From the NCBI GenBank assembly GCA_021200075.1, contig JAJQGZ010000149.1, positions 1 to 11,956 of the forward strand: DNA of 11,956 bases, in the 5' to 3' direction. Under the pieces are notes generated by a model. It had not been told where the DNA came from and searched no databases. It saw only the letters and a list, made by a program, of their open reading frames with translations. Positions 6,752 to 11,956 of the stretch are shown piece by piece. This DNA comes from Clostridiales bacterium. Lineage in GTDB: Bacteria > Bacillota > Clostridia > Oscillospirales > Acutalibacteraceae. Each line of letters begins with the position of its first letter. Positions within the stretch are counted from its first letter, which is position 1. Position numbers and translations under genes: made by a program.

Positions 6752-7747
6752 TTATAAATTCTCCCTTACATACTGTGCACGGAGCTTATCGCACTCCGCC
6801 ACGGTCATATGCTCCTGAGAACCCGACATAACTGTCGCCGTACCGAGCGAGTGAATCATATTCCCGATTTTTTCATAATCAACATCAAATAAGCCCATAC
6901 AAACTCCGAGCCTTACAAGTGAAATAAGGTTGTAAAATTCAGAGGTGCTGAGCTTCCTCGCCATTTTCAGCGTACCCATAGCTCTGTAAAGTTCGTCCGT
7001 AAAATCATCGTATTCAACAAGCTCCTGCCTGAAAGCACGCTCCTGCTTAACTATCTGATTGCATATCGAATCGAGATTATCAAGCGCACTCTTTTCCGTA
7101 ATGCCGAGGCTGATACGGTTTGAAAGCTCGTAAAAAGCTCCGTTTGAACCGAAAAGCAGCTTAACCGAAAAGCCGAGTTTGCCGACCATCGCACTCAGCG
7201 ACGGCATCATACCCTTGCGTTCTATGGCAGGCAGGTGAAGAACAAGCGACGCTTTCAGACCGGTACCTAAATTCATCGGATTTGAGGTTAGGAAACCGAG
7301 CCTGTCGCTGAAAGCGATTTTCAAATTCTTTATAAGAATATCATCAAGAGCGTCTGCTTTTTTATACGCCTCGGACAAATCCTGTCCGCTTTGCATAACC
7401 GTAAGACGGATATGATCCTCCTCGCAGAGCATTACGGATGTACTCTCGTCCTTTGAAAGCATTGTTGCACCGTACTTATCCTGGCGTGCAAACTCCGGAC
7501 TGATAACACCCTGCTCCACAAGTGAAACTTTTTTTAAATCGTCAAGAGAAGTCATATCGAGCATATCAAATTCACCTGCAAGAGGAGAATTTTTGACGGC
7601 TGCAAAAATCTTTTTGCAAACGGATTTTCTGATTTCATTGCTCATTTTGCAGGGAAACGGAGCATTCGCAAGATTCCTTGCAAGGCGAATTTTTGAAGAT
7701 ATTACAACATCTGAATTTTTGCCCTGAGACATATACCACTTACTCAT
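6752..7747 (-). CDS. mcsB: McsB-type protein-arginine kinase homologue with a shortened catalytic loop
   Basis: McsB phosphorylates arginines, marking proteins for ClpCP and inactivating CtsR. Identity rests on position and motifs: MSKWYMSQG start, VVISSKIRLARNL (14-26), CEEDHIR (108-114), RLGFLTSNPMNLGTGLKASLVLHLP (149-173) and LSNRISLG (208-215). Several residues differ from Bacillus/Geobacillus McsB as I recall them. SSR becomes SSK (Lys19), SCPTN becomes SNPMN, GTGLR becomes GTGLK (Lys165). The RGxYGEGSEAxGN loop is reduced to KLLFGSNGA (196-204), about four residues shorter, lacking the loop arginine and catalytic glutamate. The Arg of the C-terminal ERD motif reads ECD (318-320). At 331 residues it is somewhat shorter than the usual 350-363. 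Activity is therefore doubtful. AGGAGG (7754-7759) lies 6 bases before the ATG, which overlaps the mcsA end by 8 nt. Confidence 0.9.
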   Translation of the reverse strand: MSKWYMSQGKNSDVVISSKIRLARNLANAPFPCKMSNEIRKSVCKKIFAAVKNSPLAGEFDMLDMTSLDDLKKVSLVEQGVISPEFARQDKYGATMLSKDESTSVMLCEEDHIRLTVMQSGQDLSEAYKKADALDDILIKNLKIAFSDRLGFLTSNPMNLGTGLKASLVLHLPAIERKGMMPSLSAMVGKLGFSVKLLFGSNGAFYELSNRISLGITEKSALDNLDSICNQIVKQERAFRQELVEYDDFTDELYRAMGTLKMARKLSTSEFYNLISLVRLGVCMGLFDVDYEKIGNMIHSLGTATVMSGSQEHMTVAECDKLRAQYVRENL

Positions 7748-8300
7748 TTTTGTCCTCCTGCATTTCCTTTATCTTATCTCTGATAACGGCTGCGTCCTCG
7801 TAACGCTGTTCCTTTACTGCGGCATCAAGCTGTGCCTGAAGCGACTGCACGGTTTCCGCTTTAGGTTGATTTACTTTTTGCGAATCGGCGGCATCGCCGT
7901 TTTTCTCGTCCTCGGCGGTATCTGTATAGGAAACAAACTTCCCTATATGCTTTGTCTTGCCGTAAATTTTCCTTATCGACGGTTCAAGCTTATCGGCAAA
8001 TTTATCATAACAATCCGCACAGCCGATACGGCCGCTGTTTACAATATCGTTAAACGAACTGCCGCAACTTGCGCACCTGTCAATGCCTGAAAGAGAGTTC
8101 ATCGCCGCAACACCTGCTCCGAGGAAATTGCCGAGCAGACTGTCGCCGAACATCTCGCTCATTGACGGGAACTTAAATTCGTCCATAACTCCTAATTCCT
8201 TTGCACATTCGCTGCAAAGGTGCATTTCTTCAATCTGACCGTTTATATTTTTTTTGATATAAACGGTCGCTTCATTTTTATTACAATGTTGACATTTCAT
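7740..8300 (-). CDS. mcsA: McsA, zinc-finger UVR-domain modulator of McsB/CtsR/ClpC
   Basis: McsA binds zinc and stimulates McsB, and through it affects CtsR and ClpC. The 186-residue product is of typical length. Two zinc modules are intact: Cys3/Cys6 with Cys29/Cys32 (MKCQHC and LCSECAKELG), and Cys76/Cys79 with Cys94/Cys97 (CASCGSSF and GCADCYDKF). The family motif KIYGKTKHIGK follows at 111-121. A low-complexity acidic linker (about 126-150) leads to a C-terminal UVR motif (about 154-184, LDAAVKEQRYEDAAVIRDKIK), which resembles the ClpC middle domain. AGGAGGT (8308-8314) lies 7 bases before the ATG. It starts 50 bases after ctsR and its last codons overlap the mcsB start by 8 nt, indicating translational coupling. 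A strong hairpin lies in its early coding sequence. Confidence 0.95.
   Translation of the reverse strand: MKCQHCNKNEATVYIKKNINGQIEEMHLCSECAKELGVMDEFKFPSMSEMFGDSLLGNFLGAGVAAMNSLSGIDRCASCGSSFNDIVNSGRIGCADCYDKFADKLEPSIRKIYGKTKHIGKFVSYTDTAEDEKNGDAADSQKVNQPKAETVQSLQAQLDAAVKEQRYEDAAVIRDKIKEMQEDKNE
8237..8268 (-). repeat. Perfect 12-bp inverted repeat inside the mcsA coding sequence
   Basis: GACCGTTTATAT (8237-8248) and ATATAAACGGTC (8257-8268) form a perfect stem with an 8-base loop. In the mcsA mRNA the loop is C followed by seven A. It covers roughly codons 11-22 of mcsA (TVYIKKNINGQ) and is not followed by a U-run, so it is not an intrinsic terminator. The perfection of the stem is notable for a coding region. 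Confidence 0.6.
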
Positions 8301-8350
8301 AATAATTACCTCCTGAAATATTAATCTTAAAACTGATTTACTGCCCGCTG

Positions 8351-8803
8351 TTAATTAATATATGTGGTAAGCATTTGTTTTAGTTGGTTTGCACGAATGC
8401 GGTCTTTCGCCTCGTCGGGTACAAGACCTTTGTAATTAGCGTCCGAAATAACCGAAAGCATAATCGTTTGGGCTTTGTCGCTGATAAGACCCTGATTGTT
8501 GAGGTTATATATATGTGCTCTTGCATTTTTTTCATCTATCGAAGAGCCTATGGAATTGATAAGAGAGATAATCGCATCTTCCTTGCTTGACGCTCTCGTT
8601 ATCAATATATATCCTCCGCCGCCCCTGCGTGATTCAATCCTGTAGCCCTGTTCGGGTCTGAACCTTGAGGTGATAACGTAATTTATCTGGCTCGGAACAC
8701 AACCGAGCTGTGCCGCAAGGTCGTTTCGCTGAATCTGTACCGTAGGCGTCTGGTCATCGAACATATCAAGAATCATATCGGCAATCATATCACTCATCTT
8801 CAT
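8351..8803 (-). CDS. ctsR: CtsR, class III heat-shock repressor
   Basis: CtsR represses clp genes and is released on heat stress. The 150-residue protein has an N-terminal winged helix (recognition region about 24-48, RNDLAAQLGCVPSQINYVITSRF). Its wing carries the family signature ESRRGGGGYILI: Arg60 and the Gly61-64 tetrad correspond to the McsB-targeted arginine and the thermosensing glycine loop of Bacillus CtsR. A helical C-terminal dimerisation/ClpC-interaction domain follows (about 75-150). The ATG at 8803 is chosen because AAGGAG (8815-8820) is 11 bases upstream; the next ATG at 8797 would leave 17. It is the first gene of the operon, about 104 bases after the predicted transcription start, and its own operators overlap that promoter, so the operon is autoregulated. 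Confidence 0.97.
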   Translation of the reverse strand: MKMSDMIADMILDMFDDQTPTVQIQRNDLAAQLGCVPSQINYVITSRFRPEQGYRIESRRGGGGYILITRASSKEDAIISLINSIGSSIDEKNARAHIYNLNNQGLISDKAQTIMLSVISDANYKGLVPDEAKDRIRANQLKQMLTTYIN

Positions 8804-8886
8804 TTTCCGCTCAACTCCTTTTTATTTTTTGTAGGTTTATTTGCCGTGCAAAAGCGTTTGTTTGGGAAGGTTCGTCAAAATCTGTC

Positions 8887-8903
8887 TTTGACTTTCTTTG
8901 ACC
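8887..8903 (-). promoter_or_regulatory. CtsR operator, promoter-proximal to ctsR start
   Basis: On the minus strand this reads GGTCAAAGAAAGTCAAA, a perfect match to the CtsR tandem heptad consensus (RGTCAAA-NAN-RGTCAAA). It covers the first transcribed bases, starting just after the predicted transcription start near 8907. Confidence 0.93.
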
Positions 8904-8913
8904 TTCTGGTATC

Positions 8914-8942
8914 ATATTAGCACAAAGGTCAAAGAAAGTCAA
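8914..8942 (-). promoter_or_regulatory. sigma-A promoter of the ctsR-mcsA-mcsB-clpC operon
   Basis: On the minus strand, TTGACT (8942-8937) and TAATAT (8919-8914) are 17 bp apart, with TGC before the -10 (extended -10). The -35 element lies inside one CtsR operator. The A/T-tract DNA just upstream (8944-8974) resembles an UP element. Transcription would start near 8907. Confidence 0.88.
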
Positions 8943-8943
8943 G
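8927..8943 (+). promoter_or_regulatory. CtsR operator overlapping the ctsR -35 element
   Basis: The plus strand reads GGTCAAAGAAAGTCAAG, matching the CtsR tandem heptad consensus except for the last base. With the other operator it forms a perfect 18-bp inverted repeat (8888-8905 and 8925-8942) around a 19-bp centre that contains the -10 element. Confidence 0.9.
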
Positions 8944-8992
8944 GTCTATTTTTAATTTTTTTAAAAAATTTTTTGTACACCGAGACGAGCGG

Positions 8993-9021
8993 TAGATTTT
9001 TGTATTTCTTGGTGTTATAAT
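8993..9021 (+). promoter_or_regulatory. Promoter of the symporter-sulfatase operon (extended -10)
   Basis: A consensus TATAAT (9016-9021) is preceded by TGT, forming TGnTATAAT. The -35 position 17 bp upstream reads TAGATT (8993-8998), only half consensus, as is common with extended -10 promoters or activated ones. The start near 9028 gives a leader of about 38 bases. It is divergent from the ctsR promoter, about 74 bp away between -10 and the nearer CtsR operator. Confidence 0.6.
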
Positions 9022-9047
9022 TAGGTTATACAGACTTATCATTTTAT

Positions 9048-9056
9048 AAAAAAGGC
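9048..9056 (+). promoter_or_regulatory. Ribosome binding site deciding the symporter start
   Basis: AAAAAAGGC here continues into GTGAT, resembling a gapped AAGGAGGTGAT. It sits only 1 base before the GTG at 9057, too close to serve it, but about 10 bases before the in-frame TTG at 9066. This favours the TTG. Confidence 0.5.
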
Positions 9057-9065
9057 GTGATTAAT

Positions 9066-10454
9066 TTGAAAGAAAAGCTTTCCGTAAAAAACTATGCAGG
9101 ATATGCAATGTGTGACTTTGCAAACAGCCTTGCGTTTTGCGTTATGAGTTCGTATCTGTCTGTATACTGCTCGGATATTTTGGGCATAAGCGGTGCATAC
9201 ATAACCATTATTATGATAGTCGCACGCATATGGGATGGTATTAACGACCCGATAATGGGCTTCCTCGTTCAGGGTAAGAAGCCAGGCAAGAACGGCAAGT
9301 ACCGTCCGTTTATAGTATGGGGCGGTTTTCCGCTTGCTGTAATATCCGTGCTTGTATTTTTAAATCCCGGAGGTAATATCACTTTCAGGACTGTATGGGT
9401 GGCGGTGATGTACATTTTGTACGGTATGCTGTACACCGTGGTGCTTGTCCCCTACGGCTCGCTTGCAAACGTAATGACAACCGACGATTCGCAAAGGAGT
9501 ATACTGTCAATGTGCCGTTCAATCGGCGGAGGAATCGGCAATTTGCCGACGCTTATATTCCCCATTCTCGTTATGACTGCCGGAGCTGACGGCAACCAGA
9601 TGGACGGCGACAGGCTTATTATAGCAATGGTAATTATTGCCTTGGCTATGATGCTTTTCTACTTCCTCGGCTTCAAGATGACAAAGGAAAGAGTAATAGT
9701 TGAAGAAACGCACGAAAGAGTATCGGTTATCTCAACATTTAAAGGAATAATCAAGAACAATGCGTTTGTTTCAATGAGCATTATCGGCTGTCTGCTGATT
9801 GCCGTACAGATGTACACAAGCACGGTTAATCTTTATCTTTTTAAGGATTATTTCCAAAAAAGCTCGATGAATACGGTCTATATGATAATTTCCTATGCGC
9901 CCATGGTGCTGATGATTCCGTTTGCCAATACGATAATCAAAAAAATCGGCAAAAAGGAATTTTCCCTTGTTTGCTTTGCATTTTCAGTAGTTGCAAGCTT
10001 CTTGACCTATGTTCTGCACCTCGGCAGCGACAGCGTATACTTATTTATAGTTTTAGCGCTGTTCATCAATTTCGGCGTAGGCTTTATGACGCTTGAAGTT
10101 TGGTCGATGGCTGCGGACATTATAGACCATAACGAATGGAAAACAGGCAGACGGGAGGAAGCCGCCGATTATGCAATATTCACATTTATGCGCAAAATAG
10201 GTCAGGCAATCGCCGCTCTTGCGCCGTGGTTTGTAAGCCTTGCGGGATACGACAGTTCCCTTGCCGGAAGCGGAGTTTCGCAGGGAGATGAAGTATTAAA
10301 CAGTATGTACAATGTTGCAACACTTGTACCTTTTATAATGTACGCAGTAATGTTTGTGCTGATGATTATATATCCGCTGAACAAAAAGACAACCGAGCGT
10401 ATGCACAAGGAGCTTAACGAAAGAAGAGCGTCCTACAATGTGGAGGTGGTATGA
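9066..10454 (+). CDS. GPH-family (MelB-like) cation:sugar symporter
   Basis: Glycoside-pentoside-hexuronide transporters are 12-helix MFS proteins that couple sugar uptake to Na+, Li+ or H+. The product has 462 residues, usual for the family, and about twelve hydrophobic helices. Signature motifs are present: NYAGYAMCDFANSLAF in helix 1, whose Asp corresponds to the MelB sugar-binding Asp19, and ARIWDGINDPIMG in helix 2, whose two Asp match MelB Asp55 and Asp59 at the cation site. The loop GKNGKYRPFIVWGG and the later WSMAADIIDHNEWKTGRREE segment are also typical. The start is uncertain: GTG at 9057 is possible, but spacing to the ribosome binding site favours TTG at 9066, giving MKEKLSVKNY. 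The stop overlaps the sulfatase start by 4 nt (ATGA), so the two are coupled. The likely substrate is a sulfated sugar, by context only. Confidence 0.92.
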   Translation: MKEKLSVKNYAGYAMCDFANSLAFCVMSSYLSVYCSDILGISGAYITIIMIVARIWDGINDPIMGFLVQGKKPGKNGKYRPFIVWGGFPLAVISVLVFLNPGGNITFRTVWVAVMYILYGMLYTVVLVPYGSLANVMTTDDSQRSILSMCRSIGGGIGNLPTLIFPILVMTAGADGNQMDGDRLIIAMVIIALAMMLFYFLGFKMTKERVIVEETHERVSVISTFKGIIKNNAFVSMSIIGCLLIAVQMYTSTVNLYLFKDYFQKSSMNTVYMIISYAPMVLMIPFANTIIKKIGKKEFSLVCFAFSVVASFLTYVLHLGSDSVYLFIVLALFINFGVGFMTLEVWSMAADIIDHNEWKTGRREEAADYAIFTFMRKIGQAIAALAPWFVSLAGYDSSLAGSGVSQGDEVLNSMYNVATLVPFIMYAVMFVLMIIYPLNKKTTERMHKELNERRASYNVEVV

Positions 10455-11869
10455 TGACTGACAGCAAAGTTAATCTTTTATATGTTTTTGCCGACCAGCT
10501 CAGGTATTCAAGCATAGGCTGCAACGGAGATCCGCTTGCGAAAACGCCGAACTTGGACAGGCTCGGCGGCGAATGTACGGTTATGGAAAACGCCGTATCG
10601 GGTCACCCTGTTTGCTCGCCGTACCGTGCTTCATTGCTGACGGGTAAATACACGGCTTCACGCTCCGGCACAGGAATGGTGATTAACGAAATAAGAATTA
10701 ATCCCAAGCACAAAACCTTTGCAAATGTTTTGGAGGAAAACGGATACGAAACCTCGTACATCGGCAAATGGCATATGTACGCCGCTCAGCTCGGCAACCA
10801 CTATGATGTGAAAAATTCGTTTATTCCGCCGGGAGAAAATCGTCTCGGCTTCAATGGTTATTTTGCAGGATATAATTTTCACCACGAATATTACGCTCCC
10901 AAAGCGTATTATCATCTTGATACAGACGAAAAAATCTATTGCAAAAAATACGAGCCGGACGAACAAACAGATATGGCGATTGAGCGGATCAAAACGCACA
11001 AAAAATCGGGTGAGCCGTTTGCCCTTTTTCTCTCCTACGGAACGCCTCACGACCCCTGGACAAAGAAAAATGTGCCGAAAGAATATTACGAGCAATTTGC
11101 CGATGTAAGCTTTCCACTGCCGCCGAATTACAAGGAGCATAATGATCCTCACGCAGACGGCTGGGCAAAATTCCTGCCCGGGAAAAGAAAACAGCTTGAG
11201 GAATGGAAAAGAGTATATTATGCAATGGTTGCAAACCTCGATTATAATATCGGCAGGATTATAAAGGCGTTAAAGGACGAGGGAATTTACGACAATACGA
11301 TATTCGTATTCACCTCCGACCACGGAGAAATGTTCGGCGCACAGGGCAGGCACGCAAAAAATATTTTTTACGATGAAGCGGTAAGAGTTCCGTTTTTCAT
11401 AAAATGGGGCGATAAACTGCTGAAAATGCGCAATCAAACCTGCTTTAACACCGTTGATATTATGCCCACTTTGCTCGGTATGATGAAGTTGCCGATACCT
11501 GAAAGCGTGCAGGGTAACGACATAAGCGGCTGTGTTCTCAGCGGTACGCAGTGCGAAAACGACTGCCTGATGATGGGTACCGGCCCGACGGCAATTTACG
11601 GCAACGGCAAAGAGTGGAGAGCAATCCGCACGCAGAAATACACCTATGCGCTTTATAAATCCGACGGAGAGGAATTTCTTTTTGGCAATATCAATGATAA
11701 GTACCAAACAAAAAATCTTGCCGAAGATGAAAATTACTCCGATATTCTGACTTCTTTGAGAGAAGAAATGTTTACGAAAATGAAAGCTCTCGGAGATTAT
11801 TTTCCGCAAAACAGCTACTACAAAAAGCACTGGGTAAAGGGCAGGAAAATTTTGCCGGATTTGAATTAA
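10451..11869 (+). CDS. Cytoplasmic Cys-type sulfatase (alkaline phosphatase superfamily)
   Basis: This family hydrolyses sulfate esters using a formylglycine made from a conserved Cys. The 472-residue protein carries CSPYRASLLTG with Cys55 as the modified residue and Arg59. Other active-site positions are visible: Asp15-Gln16 (FADQLRYSS), Lys106-Trp107-His108 (IGKWH), His200 (SYGTPHDPW), Asp290-His291 (TSDHGEMFG) and Lys303 (RHAKNIFYDEAVRVPF). No signal peptide is present, unlike most glycan sulfatases, so it acts in the cytoplasm. As an anaerobe's Cys-type enzyme it would need a radical-SAM maturase (anSME), which is not in the window. Two adjacent ATGs (10451 and 10454) are possible; GGAGG (10442-10446) is 4 or 7 bases away. 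It overlaps the symporter stop. A phosphonate or phosphodiester hydrolase of the same superfamily is a less likely alternative. Confidence 0.9.
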   Translation: MMTDSKVNLLYVFADQLRYSSIGCNGDPLAKTPNLDRLGGECTVMENAVSGHPVCSPYRASLLTGKYTASRSGTGMVINEIRINPKHKTFANVLEENGYETSYIGKWHMYAAQLGNHYDVKNSFIPPGENRLGFNGYFAGYNFHHEYYAPKAYYHLDTDEKIYCKKYEPDEQTDMAIERIKTHKKSGEPFALFLSYGTPHDPWTKKNVPKEYYEQFADVSFPLPPNYKEHNDPHADGWAKFLPGKRKQLEEWKRVYYAMVANLDYNIGRIIKALKDEGIYDNTIFVFTSDHGEMFGAQGRHAKNIFYDEAVRVPFFIKWGDKLLKMRNQTCFNTVDIMPTLLGMMKLPIPESVQGNDISGCVLSGTQCENDCLMMGTGPTAIYGNGKEWRAIRTQKYTYALYKSDGEEFLFGNINDKYQTKNLAEDENYSDILTSLREEMFTKMKALGDYFPQNSYYKKHWVKGRKILPDLN

Positions 11870-11933
11870 TGTTTAAACCGGCAAAACAAACCCGTTAATT
11901 TGTTTGAAATTTATATACAAGCGAAGCGATAAG

Positions 11934-11956
11934 ATGAACATAGCAATATGTGATGA
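11934..11956 (+). CDS. Start of a probable LytTR-type response regulator (3' truncated by window)
   Basis: An ATG at 11934 opens a frame reading MNIAICD plus an incomplete codon (GA) that runs off the window. This is the characteristic beginning of receiver domains of LytTR/AgrA-like response regulators (xIAICDDE), in which the acidic residues after the first strand help form the phosphorylation pocket. No strong ribosome binding site is seen (AGCGATAAG is a poor match) and no terminator or promoter is clear in 11870-11933. With only seven complete codons, the call is tentative. Confidence 0.45.

Noticed and set aside
8873..8889. A third possible CtsR box (CGTCAAA, three bases, TGTCTTT)
   Set aside because: Only 11 of 14 heptad positions fit and the second half lacks the AAA end; it overlaps the strong operator at 8887-8903.
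8917..8923. TTAGCAC, resembling the left arm of a CIRCE element for HrcA, inside the ctsR promoter
   Set aside because: The matching right arm (GAGTGCTAA) is absent at the required 9-bp spacing, and the bases are accounted for by the -10 region of the ctsR promoter.
11270..11830. A 186-codon open frame on the minus strand opposite the sulfatase
   Set aside because: The plus strand carries complete sulfatase motifs; the reverse frame is a shadow with no start signals.
1..11956. Mobile elements, CRISPR arrays, toxin-antitoxin or defence genes
   Set aside because: No transposase, integrase, repeat-spacer pattern or defence-type domain was seen; all long frames are assigned to metabolic, transport or stress genes.

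Overview
The window reads as chromosomal DNA from a low-to-mid GC Bacillota, most likely a gut-associated member of the Clostridia (Oscillospirales/Ruminococcaceae-like). The reasons are the complete ctsR-mcsA-mcsB-clpC stress operon, which is a Bacillota hallmark, strong AGGAGG ribosome binding sites, extended -10 sigma-A promoters, and a Cys-type sulfatase of the kind matured under anaerobic conditions. The genus is inference only. No tRNA, rRNA, CRISPR array, insertion sequence or phage gene was seen.

Layout. (1) 1-393: the 3' end of an EamA/DMT-type membrane transporter. (2) 427-990: nrdR, with its own strong promoter, two NrdR-box-like palindromes and a terminator. (3) 1130-4178: a two-gene operon with a promoter and a leader hairpin. 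It encodes a cytoplasmic GH20 beta-N-acetylhexosaminidase followed 1 nt later by an M28 metallopeptidase with four membrane segments, and ends at a strong hairpin terminator. (4) 4285-8943, minus strand: clpC, mcsB, mcsA and ctsR (transcribed ctsR first) behind a sigma-A promoter bracketed by two CtsR operators in inverted orientation. (5) 9016-11869, plus strand: a GPH-family (MelB-like) cation:sugar symporter overlapping by 4 nt a cytoplasmic Cys-type sulfatase. (6) 11934-end: the first codons of a probable LytTR-type response regulator.

How they work together. The stress operon encodes the repressor CtsR, the zinc-finger adaptor McsA, the protein-arginine kinase homologue McsB and the ClpC unfoldase that feeds ClpP (not in the window). 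Two catabolic loci flank it. The GH20 enzyme lacks a signal peptide, so it would trim GlcNAc/GalNAc-type sugars from imported oligosaccharides. The symporter-sulfatase pair would import a sulfated sugar intact and desulfate it in the cytoplasm. Together they suggest use of host-type (mucin or glycosaminoglycan-like) amino sugars and sulfated sugars, but the substrate is inference.

The most notable observation is in McsB. Fold-defining motifs are present, but the segment that should carry the second catalytic acid and a phosphate-binding arginine (GEGSE-type loop) is about four residues shorter and lacks both. Meanwhile ClpC keeps the glutamates associated with phosphoarginine docking. The operon may therefore carry a degenerate or re-purposed arginine kinase. 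No wholly new multi-gene system was recognised.
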